From the NCBI GenBank assembly GCA_963712835.1, contig CAVQJJ010000012.1, positions 1-64,000 on the forward strand: 64,000 nucleotides of DNA. The letters run 5' to 3'. Each line of letters begins with the position of its first letter. Within the stretch, counting starts at the first letter, position 1. Below the pieces are notes generated by a model that saw only the letters and a list, made by a program, of their open reading frames with translations, was not told where the DNA came from and did not search any database. Positions 44,930 to 53,216 of the stretch are shown here, piece after piece. The stretch comes from DATARH01 sp963712835 (GTDB lineage: Bacteria > Pseudomonadota > Alphaproteobacteria > ATCC43930 > CGMCC-115725). The translations under genes and the position numbers were made by a program.

Positions 44930-45025
44930 GACGGTTGGTCAAACTACGGAGCCGAAGATAATCTGCCGCTCATGTGGCCGACCATCACCGGCACGACCTT
45001 CATCTTGGTAAAGAAGTCGTATTGA
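44930..45025 (+). pseudogene. Fragment resembling the C-terminal end of a second thiolase-like gene
   Basis: The frame ending at the TGA at 45023-45025 encodes PLMWPTITGTTFILVKKSY, closely similar to the end of the intact protein 650 bp upstream (PIVTGTTFIFVREPY). Upstream of it the frame gives no thiolase similarity. It may be the relic of a tandem duplication interrupted by the Gly-rich gene. The matching region is only about 20 residues. Confidence 0.4.
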
Positions 45026-45032
45026 GGGCGTC

Positions 45033-45545
45033 ATGGCACGCATCGTCGTCATCGGCAACGCGGGAGGCGGTAAGTCGACCCTCGCCCGCAAGCTCGCCAA
45101 ACAGCGGGGATTGCAGCATATCGAGATCGACCGCTTGCTGTGGCAAGACGGCTGGGTGCTGACGCCCGAGGATGTCTACGCGCGGCAGCACCGGGAGATC
45201 CTCGAACAGGATGAATGGGTGGTCGATGGGCTCGGCCGGCAAAACTCGATCGCGGAACGGATCGATCGCGCGACCGAGATCATTCTGATCGACATGCCGC
45301 TATGGATACATTTCTGGCTTGCCGCCGAGCGCCAAGTCGCCTGGGCGAGCGGGACATTGGAGCACGCCCCTGGCGGCATCGCGCAAATGCCGCCAACGAA
45401 GGCTCTCTTCCGGACAATTTGGGATGTCGATCGGGCTTGGCTGCCGGGCATTCGTACCCTGTGCACAGAAGCCGCGGCGCGGGGTAAGATCGTCACGCGC
45501 CTTACCAGCGTGGACGAGCTCGATGCGTTTATAGGGAGGATTTAG
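45033..45545 (+). CDS. P-loop NTPase (adenylate-kinase/topology-modulation-like small ATPase)
   Basis: The 170-residue protein opens with IVVIGNAGGGKSTLARKLAK, a Walker A loop directly at the N-terminus, followed by LQHIEIDRLLWQDGW and EWVVDGLGRQNSIAERIDRA, then IILIDMPLWIHFWLAAERQV. This is the arrangement of FlaR/topology-modulation-type small kinases related to adenylate and shikimate kinases. It would phosphorylate a small substrate or act as an NTPase; nothing more can be said. It ends two bases before the VOC gene start and is probably translated with it. Confidence 0.8.
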   Translation: MARIVVIGNAGGGKSTLARKLAKQRGLQHIEIDRLLWQDGWVLTPEDVYARQHREILEQDEWVVDGLGRQNSIAERIDRATEIILIDMPLWIHFWLAAERQVAWASGTLEHAPGGIAQMPPTKALFRTIWDVDRAWLPGIRTLCTEAAARGKIVTRLTSVDELDAFIGRI

Positions 45546-45547
45546 CC

Positions 45548-45931
45548 ATGCCCGACACCATCGATCAGAGGCCACCAGTCGCGGTGGGCCACGTGCGGCT
45601 TCCGTGCAGCGATGTCGCCGTGGCGGCGCGCTGGCTCGAAAATGTCGGTCTGCGGCCTATCGTGACGATGGAGGATCTGGCGGTGCTGGAATTGCGCGGC
45701 GGGACACATGTCGTCGTGCGCAAGACCGAGCCGCCTCCCGCACCCGGCACCGCGGCGCCGTTCGACCTGATGGTCGACGATGTCGACGCCGCGCACCGCG
45801 ACTACGCCGCGAAGGGGTTGTCGCCGTCGGAGATCAGCCGGGGCCGCATCCACGACTCGTTCATGGTCGCCGGCCCGAGCGGCTGGCTGTTCACGGTCAA
45901 CTCGTCGCACGCCAGCGGCAAGCCGGTGTAA
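45548..45931 (+). CDS. VOC (glyoxalase/bleomycin-resistance) family protein
   Basis: The 127-residue product is one vicinal-oxygen-chelate module: VAVGHVRLPCSDVAVAARWL, LAVLELRGGTHVVVRKTEPP, then FDLMVDDVDAAHRDYAAKGL and SFMVAGPSGWLFTVNSSH. A His in GHVRLPC and a later position could bind metal, but a third ligand is not obvious, so it may be a binding protein more than an enzyme. It is placed between the P-loop gene and the NHL gene with short gaps (2 and 26 bp), so the three form an operon. Confidence 0.8.
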   Translation: MPDTIDQRPPVAVGHVRLPCSDVAVAARWLENVGLRPIVTMEDLAVLELRGGTHVVVRKTEPPPAPGTAAPFDLMVDDVDAAHRDYAAKGLSPSEISRGRIHDSFMVAGPSGWLFTVNSSHASGKPV

Positions 45932-45957
45932 GCGAAGGACAAGCAGGAGGAAACGCC

Positions 45958-46815
45958 ATGGCCTACAAATACGACGTCATCCGCGATTTCTTCAAATCGC
46001 CCGACGGCGAGCCGTTTGGCCTCATCAGCCGGGTCGCGGCCGACGACGAGGACCGCGTCTATGTCTTCCAGCGCCGCGACCCGCCGGTCGTCGTCTTCGA
46101 CGGAAAGACCGGCAAGCACCTCGCGTCATGGGGCGCGGGCGAGGTTACCGACCCGCACGGCCTCAAGATCGTCGGCGACACGGTCTACACCACAGACCGC
46201 ATCGACTCGGTCTGCAAGTCGTTCTCGCTCGACGGCAAGGTCAAATTGCAGCTCGGCACGCCCGGTCAGGCTTCCGACACCGGCCATATCGAGAACTGGC
46301 TGGTCGAGCGCGCGGCAGGGCCGTTCAACCACCCGACCGAGATGATGAAACACCCCAATGGCGACATCTATGTCACCGACGGCTACCAAAATGCCCGCGT
46401 CCACCGCTTCGCGGCGGACGGCACGCTGAAGAAATCATGGGGCGCGCCGGGCAAGGGGCGGGGGCAGTTCCATTTGCCGCACTCGATCGCCTTCGACAAT
46501 GCCGGCAACCTTCTCGTCGCCGACCGCTCGAACCGGCGCATCCAGTTTTTCACGGCGGACGGCGAATATCTGCGCGAGTGGACCGGCATGGGCGGCCCCA
46601 ACGACATCAGCCGCGGCAAGGACGGCAATTACTACATCGCCGAGCAGGAGGCCGACGGCAACCCCGCCTATTGCACCGTGCGCAGCCCAGAGGGCGAGGT
46701 GCTCGCCAAGATGGAAAGCCGCCACGTCCACGGCATCGGCGTCGACTCACAGGGCAACATCTACGCCGGCCTCACCCAGAACCGCGGCGTCGACAAATTC
46801 GTGCGGACCAGCTAA
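45958..46815 (+). CDS. NHL-repeat beta-propeller protein
   Basis: The ATG at 45958 has AGGAGG at 45945-45950. The 285-residue protein contains NHL-type blades: NHPTEMMKHPNGDIYVTDGYQ, QFHLPHSIAFDNAGNLLVADR and HVHGIGVDSQGNIYAGLTQN, each with the strand pattern of peptidylglycine-lyase-like propellers. There is no export signal. NHL propellers bind proteins or catalyse lyase and hydrolase steps; this small cytoplasmic type is often near Rieske or amidohydrolase genes, as here. A family B repeat separates it from the convergent Ddn-like gene. Confidence 0.8.
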   Translation: MAYKYDVIRDFFKSPDGEPFGLISRVAADDEDRVYVFQRRDPPVVVFDGKTGKHLASWGAGEVTDPHGLKIVGDTVYTTDRIDSVCKSFSLDGKVKLQLGTPGQASDTGHIENWLVERAAGPFNHPTEMMKHPNGDIYVTDGYQNARVHRFAADGTLKKSWGAPGKGRGQFHLPHSIAFDNAGNLLVADRSNRRIQFFTADGEYLREWTGMGGPNDISRGKDGNYYIAEQEADGNPAYCTVRSPEGEVLAKMESRHVHGIGVDSQGNIYAGLTQNRGVDKFVRTS

Positions 46816-46825
46816 CCGCGATTTC

Positions 46826-46900
46826 GTCTTCCTCGCGCAAGCGGGGACCCAGGGCGAGTGACGGAGTGGTTGTCCTGGGCCCCTGCTTTCGCAGGGGAAA
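46826..46900. repeat. Palindromic intergenic repeat (family B), second copy
   Basis: The element holds GCGGGGACCCAGG and, 25 bases on, CCTGGGCCCCTGCTTTCGCAGGGG in two parts. The final CCCCTGC/GCAGGGG hairpin (46880-46897) has a TTTC loop. It is arranged as the copy at 16930-17015 and lies between convergent genes, so it could also terminate both. Confidence 0.6.
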
Positions 46901-46909
46901 CGAACCCGC

Positions 46910-47374
46910 CTATTGCACCGGCTCCAGCACCACCACCGGAATTTCGCGGTCGGTCTTCTTCGCGTAGTCGGCATAAGGCGGCCAGAACTGCAGCGCCTTG
47001 TCCCACAGCCGGGCGCGCTCGGCGCCGGAGACGGTGCGGGCGCGCGCCTTCAGCTTCTTGGTGCCGACCTGCACCTCGACCTCGGGCTGGGCCTGAAGGT
47101 TGAGGTACCATTGCGGGTGCGCGGGTGCGCCGCCCTTCGAGGCAACGATGATATATCCGCCGTCTCCAGTCTCGCCGTAGAACAGCGGGAAGATCAGCTT
47201 CTGGCCCGATTTGCGGCCGGTCGTCGTCAGCAAGAGTGACGGCACGGTGATCTCGGGCCGGCCGGGCTGGGTCATCTTGTACATGTGTCCTTCGGTGCCA
47301 CCGCTTTCGATGTAGCGGTTGGCGTGCTGGACCATCCAGTCGGGCAGGTTGGCGGCGAGCTTGGCGTCGGGCAT
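46910..47374 (-). CDS. Deazaflavin-dependent nitroreductase (Ddn) family protein
   Basis: The ATG at 47374 (MPDAKLAANLPDWMVQHANR) has a GGGAG site. The 154-residue product shows the split beta-barrel pattern of Ddn/FDR proteins: VPSLLLTTTGRKSGQKLIFP, then GGYIIVASKGGAPAHPQWYLNL and EVEVQVGTKKLKARARTV. The family uses F420 or a flavin to reduce quinones and other electrophiles; outside actinobacteria the cofactor is uncertain. It is followed on the opposite side by an SDR gene 26 bp upstream in the same direction, so it closes a minus-strand operon. Confidence 0.82.
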   Translation of the reverse strand: MPDAKLAANLPDWMVQHANRYIESGGTEGHMYKMTQPGRPEITVPSLLLTTTGRKSGQKLIFPLFYGETGDGGYIIVASKGGAPAHPQWYLNLQAQPEVEVQVGTKKLKARARTVSGAERARLWDKALQFWPPYADYAKKTDREIPVVVLEPVQ

Positions 47375-47399
47375 GGGGGTCTCCCTCAGTATGCGTGTC

Positions 47400-48236
47400 T
47401 TAGTAATGTGTAACCCAGGGACTGTTGAGCGCCTCTTCGATGCGCCGGTGGCGGGCGCGGATGACATCGGCCGGAACGGCGCTGACAAAGGCATAAAAGG
47501 TGTTGGTGCGGATCGCGTCGACGACGCGCTCGCCGACCTTTTTCGGGTCGAGGCCGGTGGTCGCCAATCGCTCGGCGAGCACGCGTTCATCGCTTTCCCG
47601 AACGAGCGAGCCGCCGAGATGATCCGGCCGGTTGCGCGCGCCGCGCGCGATGTTGGTGGCAATCGGGCCGGGGCACAGCACCGAGACGCCGACATTGCTG
47701 ACTTCGAGCTCATGCTCCAGCGCTTCAGTCAGCGACAGCACCGCGTATTTGCTCATCGAATACGGCCCCTGGTTGGTGCCGCGGCGGTTCTGCACGCCGG
47801 CGACCGAGGCGGTGTTGACGATATGCCCCTCCTCGCCGTGCTTGAGGATCGCCGGCACGAAATGGCGGATGCCGTGGATGACGCCCCAGACATTGACGCC
47901 GATCACGAACTGCCAATCGGCGAGCGACACGTCGGTGAGCTTTACGCCGTGCATCGGCACGCCGGCATTGTTGCAGGCGATGTGCAGCTTGCCGAACCTG
48001 CGCTCGGCCTGGGCAAGCGCATCGACCACCGACTGCTCGGTCGTCACGTCGATGCGCACCGGCATGACCTGCTTGTTGGTGCCGGAGAGGCTGTGCGCCG
48101 CCGCTTCGACCGCGTCTTTCTGGATGTCGGCCATGACGACATTGGCGCCGCTCTCGGCGAGCGCGGTGGCGATGCCGAGCCCGATGCCCGAAGCAGCGCC
48201 GGTGACGATCGCGGTCTTGCCGGAGATATCCCGCAT
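47400..48236 (-). CDS. Short-chain dehydrogenase/reductase (278 aa)
   Basis: From the ATG at 48236 (MRDISGKTAIVTGAASGIGL) the product is a complete SDR: TGAASGIGLGIA loop, VVMADIQ with an acidic residue that favours NAD, CNNAGVPM, IVNTASVAGV and YSMSKYAVLSL (YxxxK). The C-terminal about 60 residues (RESDERVLAERLATTGLDPK) are longer than in the minimal family and resemble SDRs acting on larger hydrophobic substrates. It follows the second SDR gene by 11 bp. The longer frame to 48836 is antisense to nothing real and is rejected. Confidence 0.9.
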   Translation of the reverse strand: MRDISGKTAIVTGAASGIGLGIATALAESGANVVMADIQKDAVEAAAHSLSGTNKQVMPVRIDVTTEQSVVDALAQAERRFGKLHIACNNAGVPMHGVKLTDVSLADWQFVIGVNVWGVIHGIRHFVPAILKHGEEGHIVNTASVAGVQNRRGTNQGPYSMSKYAVLSLTEALEHELEVSNVGVSVLCPGPIATNIARGARNRPDHLGGSLVRESDERVLAERLATTGLDPKKVGERVVDAIRTNTFYAFVSAVPADVIRARHRRIEEALNSPWVTHY

Positions 48237-48247
48237 TGCGCGCCTCC

Positions 48248-49000
48248 TCAGTGAAAATAACGCCCGGAATCGATGACCATCGTCTGGCCGGTCATCGTCT
48301 CGGTGCGGCACAGGGTGACGACCATGTCGGCGCAGTCGTCCTTGTCGGCAGGTTTCTTGAGCAGCGAGGTTGCCGCGCCCTGCGCGATAAATTCGGGCCG
48401 CAGATTGGCGGTCGCGCGGGTGCCTTCGAGAAGGCCGGGCGCGACGCAATTGACCAGTACATTCGGCGCCAGCGCCACCGCCATGCATTTCGTCAGGTGG
48501 ATGAGGCCGGCTTTCGATACCGCATAGGCGATCGACGAGCCAGTCGGCCCCACTCCCGCCACCGAGGCGATGTTGATCACGCGACCGCGCCCCTGCCCTT
48601 TCATCACCGGCGCCACCGCCTTGGTGAGCCGCATCGGCCCGGTGAGGTTGACCGCGATGATCTTGTCCCAGATCTCCATGGTCAGCCCGTCGAGATCGGC
48701 GAACTGGATCGAATGGTTGTAGGCCGCGTCGTTGACCAGGATGTCGATGCGGCCGAAGCGTTTCACCACGCTCTCGATTACTCCGGCCACGGCCGCATCG
48801 TCGGTAATGTCGCACTGAAAGGCGGCGGCGTTGCACTGGTAGCGCGAGGTCAATTCCTGCGCGACGCCCTCAGCTTGGTCGCGGCTCTGCGCGTACATCA
48901 CCGCGACATGCACGCCTTCCTTCGCCAGCGCGTGGCAGATGCGCTGCCCGAGCCCGCCATTGCCGCCGGTCACCAAGGCGACCGCACCCCGTAACTCCAT
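48248..49000 (-). CDS. Short-chain dehydrogenase/reductase (250 aa)
   Basis: A complete SDR: MELRGAVALVTGGNGGLGQR, DILVNDAAYN (NAAG-type motif with Asp in place of Asn), VINIASVAGVGPTGSS, then YAVSKAGLIHL (YxxxK) and LVNCVAPGLLEGTR. The C-terminal TMTGQTMVIDSGRYF is typical of FabG-like reductases. It likely reduces or oxidises a beta-hydroxy/beta-oxo thioester. It is 11 bp from the serine hydrolase stop on one side and 11 bp from the next SDR on the other, so these genes form one unit. Confidence 0.9.
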   Translation of the reverse strand: MELRGAVALVTGGNGGLGQRICHALAKEGVHVAVMYAQSRDQAEGVAQELTSRYQCNAAAFQCDITDDAAVAGVIESVVKRFGRIDILVNDAAYNHSIQFADLDGLTMEIWDKIIAVNLTGPMRLTKAVAPVMKGQGRGRVINIASVAGVGPTGSSIAYAVSKAGLIHLTKCMAVALAPNVLVNCVAPGLLEGTRATANLRPEFIAQGAATSLLKKPADKDDCADMVVTLCRTETMTGQTMVIDSGRYFH

Positions 49001-49011
49001 CCGCCGTCTCC

Positions 49012-50262
49012 TTACGCGAACGACTCGGTCATTGCCGAGTAGACCAGCGTGCGCAAGTCGCGGCGCAGCGCGAGGCGCACCGGGCTGCCAATCACCTGGG
49101 TCATGAACACCACGGTCAGCTCTTCCTTGGGGTCGATCCAGAAAGCGGTCGAGGCCGCGCCGCCCCAGAAATATTCCCCGAGCGTGCCGGGCAGCCGAGT
49201 CTTGGCGACATCGACATTGACCCCGCAGCCGAGCGAGAAGCCGACCCCCGCATAGCCGCCTTCGCTGAACATCCCGGGGAAGGCCATGTCGGCGACCTCC
49301 TTGCCATCCGGCAGGAAGTTGAGGCTGAACAGCGCCACGGTCTTGGGGCTGAGAATTTGCACGCCGTCGAGCGTGCCGCCGTTGAGCATCATCCGGCAGA
49401 AACGCAGATAGTCGTGCGCGGTCGACACGAGCCCGCCGCCGCCCGACTCCAACAGCGGCGGTTGGGCATAGGTGCTCTCTCGCGCGTCGTCCTGGAGTTT
49501 GAGGGCGTTGCCGCCCTCCGGCTGATAGCAGGAAGTAAAGCGCTCGGTCTTGTCTGGCGTCACGTGGAACTCCGTGTCGTGCATGCCGAGCGGCTCAAAG
49601 AGGCGCGTGCGCAGGAACTCGCCAAAGCTCTGACCCGACAATTCCTCGACCAGGTAGCCGAGCACGTCGATCGCGACCGAGTAGTTCCACGCCGTCCCCG
49701 GCGAGAAATCGAGCGGGATTTGCGCCAGCTGGCCGATCATGCCCTTGAGCCCGCCTTCGGTCTGACGATCGACCACCTTGGCGGCGCGATAGGCGGCGTC
49801 AACGCCGGTGCGCATCATAAAGCCGTAAGTGAGCCCCGAAGTGTGGGTCGCGAGGTCGACAACCTTCATCGGCCGCTGCGCCGGCGTCGTCATGTAGGTT
49901 GGGGCACCGGTCGGCAGGATCGAGGGCGTGCCGCTGGCATAGACGGCAAGGTCTTTCCACTCGGGGATGTATGTATGCACCGCATCGTCGAGGCCGATCA
50001 GCCCTTCCTCGGCGAGCATCATCAGCGCCACCGCGGTGATCGGCTTCGACATCGAGTAGATGCGGAAGATCGCGTCCTCGCGCATCTTCTTGCCGCGCTC
50101 GATATCCATCTGCCCGGCAAGGGTCGTGTGAGCGAGCTGCCCCTTGCGATAGACGTAGGCCAAAATGCCGGGGAGAAAGCGGCCATCGACATAACGGCGC
50201 GTCATCACCTCGTCGAGCCGCGCAAGCCGCGCCGACGACAACCCCACGTCTTCCGGCTTCAT
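49012..50262 (-). CDS. Serine hydrolase of the beta-lactamase family (EstB-like esterase)
   Basis: The 416-residue protein has the class C beta-lactamase/esterase fold: RIYSMSKPITAVALMMLAEE with the SxxK nucleophile, VVDLATHTSGLTYGFMM, the second conserved element WNYSVAIDVLGYLVEELSGQ, and GGGGLVSTAHDYLRFCRMML. No signal peptide is present, so it is an intracellular esterase more than a penicillin-binding protein. It probably cleaves a short acyl ester in the pathway of the neighbouring CoA-transferase and SDRs. A composite palindromic repeat (50297-50427) precedes it. Confidence 0.88.
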   Translation of the reverse strand: MKPEDVGLSSARLARLDEVMTRRYVDGRFLPGILAYVYRKGQLAHTTLAGQMDIERGKKMREDAIFRIYSMSKPITAVALMMLAEEGLIGLDDAVHTYIPEWKDLAVYASGTPSILPTGAPTYMTTPAQRPMKVVDLATHTSGLTYGFMMRTGVDAAYRAAKVVDRQTEGGLKGMIGQLAQIPLDFSPGTAWNYSVAIDVLGYLVEELSGQSFGEFLRTRLFEPLGMHDTEFHVTPDKTERFTSCYQPEGGNALKLQDDARESTYAQPPLLESGGGGLVSTAHDYLRFCRMMLNGGTLDGVQILSPKTVALFSLNFLPDGKEVADMAFPGMFSEGGYAGVGFSLGCGVNVDVAKTRLPGTLGEYFWGGAASTAFWIDPKEELTVVFMTQVIGSPVRLALRRDLRTLVYSAMTESFA

Positions 50263-50296
50263 GGTTTTCTCCCTGTGACGGATGTCCCCGACAGCT

Positions 50297-50427
50297 TATC
50301 CCTCTCCGCCCATTGGGGGGAGAGGCTGGCCGCCGCTGAGCGGCGGATGGGTGAGGCGGGCATGCTCTGACGTCTGGAATCCCCCACCTCACCTAGCCTC
50401 TCCGCCCCCCGGGGCCGGAGAGGGATT
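50297..50427. repeat. Palindromic repeat cluster (family A) between the CoA-transferase and esterase genes
   Basis: It has the same composite order as 35624-35752: CCTCTCCGCCCATTGGGGGG first, a GATGGGTGAGGCGGG segment, CCCCCACCTCACC, and CTCCGCCCCCCGGGGCCGGAG at the end. The two copies, 15 kb apart, are clearly homologous and show the family is mobile or was mobile. Confidence 0.75.
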
Positions 50428-50434
50428 TATAAAT

Positions 50435-53053
50435 TCAGATCACGCCTTCTTCCGCCAGCCGCTCGACCTCGCTCGGGCTGCGGCCGAGCAGCTCGGTCAG
50501 CACATAGAAATTGTCTTCGCCATAGCACGGCGCGCCGCGGTTGATCGGTCCGCCGATATAGGCCGGCGTCTTCGACAGCTTCATCGGGATTTCGTAGACC
50601 GGCCACGTGCCGATCTTGGTGCCGGTGACTTCGGTCAGCCATTTCAGGTGGCGAAGCTGCGGGTCTGCGTCGACGCGGTCCTCGGCGTTCTGGCACACCC
50701 CGGCCGGCACGCCGGCCTTCTGCAATTTCATCATGCAGTCATAGCGGTCTTGCGTCCGCGTCCAGCCTTCGACCGCGGCGTCGAGCGCGTCCTGGTGCTG
50801 CATCCGGGTTTCCAGCGTCGCGAAGCGGCGGTCTTCGAGCCACGCGCCCTGCTCGGCGACGCGGGCCAAGGCGTGCCATTCCGCGTCAGTGAAGCAGGCG
50901 ATCGCGATCCAGCGGTCCTTGCCGTCGCAGCGATAGGCCCCGTGCGGCGCCGCCGGCTTGTACCGCGAACGGTTGCCGTAGCGGCGGAACACCCGCTCAT
51001 TCGCCGCCCAATCGAGGATCGTCGCGCCGGTCAGGAAAATGCCGCTCTCGCATTGCGAGGCGTCGATCCACTGTCCCTCGCCGGTGCGCTCGCGGTGGTA
51101 GATCGCGCCAAGCAGCGCCAGCGCGTAGCCATAGGCGCCCATCCAGTCGAGAAAGGAATAGCCCCAGCTCACCGGCATCGCCGGCTCCGGCAGACCCGAC
51201 ATCTCGGCCTGCCCGCCAAACGCCGCCGCCACCGGCCCGACCGTGCGCATCCGGCCGTAGGTGCCGTGCGCGCCCATGCCGGATTGCTGGATGTAGATGA
51301 TGTCCGGCCGGATCGACTTCATTACGTCATAGCCGAGGCCCAGCCGTTGCAACACGCCGGGCGAAAACCCCTCGGCGACGACATCGCAGATACGGATCAT
51401 GTCCTTGGCGATGGCCAAGCCTTTAGGGTGACGGATGTTGAGCGAGATGCCCCGCTTGCCGGAGTTCTTGTTGAGAAAATTGCCGCCCATGTCGGGGTCT
51501 CTGACCCCGGGCAGCGGCCCGGTCGCGGCGTCGCGCGCGGCGCGTCCGCCGACCGGCGCCATCCCGGCGAGCCGCGTGTCGGGATTGTCCTTCCACTCGA
51601 CCTTGTAGCTCTCCGCGCCCATCGCCGCGAGAAACCGCGTGCCACCGGCCGAGGCGAGGAACCAGGCGAAATCGAAGATCTTGATGCCCTGTAGCGGGAA
51701 CGGCTTGCTGTGCATCGCCGAGAGGCGCGGGTTCTCGACCTTGCGCGGCTGCGCCGGCACCGATGGGTGCCGCGCTGTCTCAGCCAAAACCGTGGCGGTA
51801 TCCTCACCAAGGAGCGGCGCGCGGCGGCCGACCTGCCAGCTTGTCTTGCTGCTGAGCCATTTGCTGGTCGGGTAGACGAAAGAACGCCCGAGCTCGGGAT
51901 GCTCGACTTCGGCGAAAGTCTTGCGCGCCCACCAATGCTCATCGAGCGCGTTCTCGTGCGGCTTCCGCAGCGGCGCCCAAAGGAGCCCGGCGTTCTGCGC
52001 CTCCAGCCACGGCATATCCTTGAAAGTCCAAGCGCGGACAAAGCGCTGCACGATGTCGAGCATATGCGAGCGCGCTTCGTCGGCGCCCGCCGTTCCAGGC
52101 ACCTGTCGTGCCTTGAGGTCCACCTCGGGCGGCGGCGGCTGCAGGTCCGCCTGCGCGTTGTATTTGCTCAACAGCGGCACGAGGTTCTTCAGGTCGCGCG
52201 CGCCCATGCCGTGGGTGATGAACCAGCGCCCGTCCTTGGTGTGGCAGATGCTCGGGCTGTGGTTGGGTCCTTCCGACGCGTGCCGGCAGGTCAGCCGCCA
52301 CAGCGGCACCCGCCGGCAGACCCAGTACATCAAATCCTGCTCGGGGTTTTTCGACACCGCCTCGTGGATCGCGAGCGAGACATCCTGCCCCTCGCCGCTG
52401 CGCTCGCGGTGGATCAGCGCGCCAATGATGCCGGTCGCCATTTGCTCGCCGGCGATGTGGTAGGCGTGCCAGATCTGCGGGGCGATCGGCGGGGTGTCGT
52501 ATTCGAAATTGGGGTCGGGGTCGTAACCGCAATTCATCATCGGCCCGCCGAGCGCGAGATGGATGAGGTCGGAGCCCTTGAACTCCTTCCACGGCCCGTC
52601 ATCGCCAAACGGGGTCATGCGAGCGGTGACGAGCTGCGGAAAGCGCGCGTTGAGCGCCGCGTGGTCCAGCCCCAGCGCCTCGTTGAGCGCGCCGCAGCTC
52701 GCGTCTAGCAAAATGTCAGCGCCGCCGAGCAGGCGCAGCATGTGCTCGCGGCCGGCCGGCAACTCGAGGTCGAGCACGACCGACTTCTTGTTGCGGTTGT
52801 AGTTCCAAAAGAACAGCGAGCGTTCGAGCCCAGGCTCGTCGTCGAGGAACGGCCCGATCCGCCGCGTCGCGTTGCCCTCTTGCGGCTCGATCTTGATGAC
52901 CTCGGCGCCAAGCCCCGCCAGCAACAGCCCGCAATACTCCGCGCGCTCGTCGGCGATCTCGATGACGCGCAAGCCCGCCAGCATCCCCGGCCCGGCATTG
53001 CCCATCATCTCGCCCGGCCCGGTGGTCTTTTGTTCCGGTGCGATCTCAACCAC
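50435..53053 (-). CDS. Fused double CoA-transferase family III (CaiB/Frc-like) protein
   Basis: The protein (872 residues from the GTG at 53053, which has AGGGAG upstream; ATG 53008 is an alternative) contains two family III CoA-transferase domains in tandem. The first starts LAGLRVIEIADERAEYCGLL and has LGAEVIKIEP and FWNYNRNKKSVVLDL; the second starts LQGIKIFDFAWFLASAGGTR and has SGKRGISLNIRHPKGLAIAK and VVAEGFSPGVLQRLGL. Both end in YHRERTGEGQ-type and H-x-R-E-R-S-G-E-G-Q segments. Single-domain enzymes of about 400 residues dimerise as interlocked rings; the fusion would fix a heterodimer in one chain. It transfers CoA between carboxylates. The ThuA-like gene is divergent. Confidence 0.88.
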   Translation of the reverse strand: MVEIAPEQKTTGPGEMMGNAGPGMLAGLRVIEIADERAEYCGLLLAGLGAEVIKIEPQEGNATRRIGPFLDDEPGLERSLFFWNYNRNKKSVVLDLELPAGREHMLRLLGGADILLDASCGALNEALGLDHAALNARFPQLVTARMTPFGDDGPWKEFKGSDLIHLALGGPMMNCGYDPDPNFEYDTPPIAPQIWHAYHIAGEQMATGIIGALIHRERSGEGQDVSLAIHEAVSKNPEQDLMYWVCRRVPLWRLTCRHASEGPNHSPSICHTKDGRWFITHGMGARDLKNLVPLLSKYNAQADLQPPPPEVDLKARQVPGTAGADEARSHMLDIVQRFVRAWTFKDMPWLEAQNAGLLWAPLRKPHENALDEHWWARKTFAEVEHPELGRSFVYPTSKWLSSKTSWQVGRRAPLLGEDTATVLAETARHPSVPAQPRKVENPRLSAMHSKPFPLQGIKIFDFAWFLASAGGTRFLAAMGAESYKVEWKDNPDTRLAGMAPVGGRAARDAATGPLPGVRDPDMGGNFLNKNSGKRGISLNIRHPKGLAIAKDMIRICDVVAEGFSPGVLQRLGLGYDVMKSIRPDIIYIQQSGMGAHGTYGRMRTVGPVAAAFGGQAEMSGLPEPAMPVSWGYSFLDWMGAYGYALALLGAIYHRERTGEGQWIDASQCESGIFLTGATILDWAANERVFRRYGNRSRYKPAAPHGAYRCDGKDRWIAIACFTDAEWHALARVAEQGAWLEDRRFATLETRMQHQDALDAAVEGWTRTQDRYDCMMKLQKAGVPAGVCQNAEDRVDADPQLRHLKWLTEVTGTKIGTWPVYEIPMKLSKTPAYIGGPINRGAPCYGEDNFYVLTELLGRSPSEVERLAEEGVI

Positions 53054-53216
53054 GGCGCCGCTCCCTCCCCAGCATCGACGGCCGCTAGGCTGCCGCGTTA
53101 CGGCGCGCGGACGCAATGACGATTTGCGCCCTCTGCCCTGCCCGCCATCATCGGGAGGCTGGCGCGCGAACGTTTTGGCGTAAGCTGCCGCGTAAAGACA
53201 TCCTCGGGAGCCACCC

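Noticed and set aside
47400..48836. One long 478-codon minus-strand frame covering the first SDR and part of the second
   Set aside because: Only the part from 48236 has SDR motifs. The upstream half is a wrong-frame reading of the second SDR gene.
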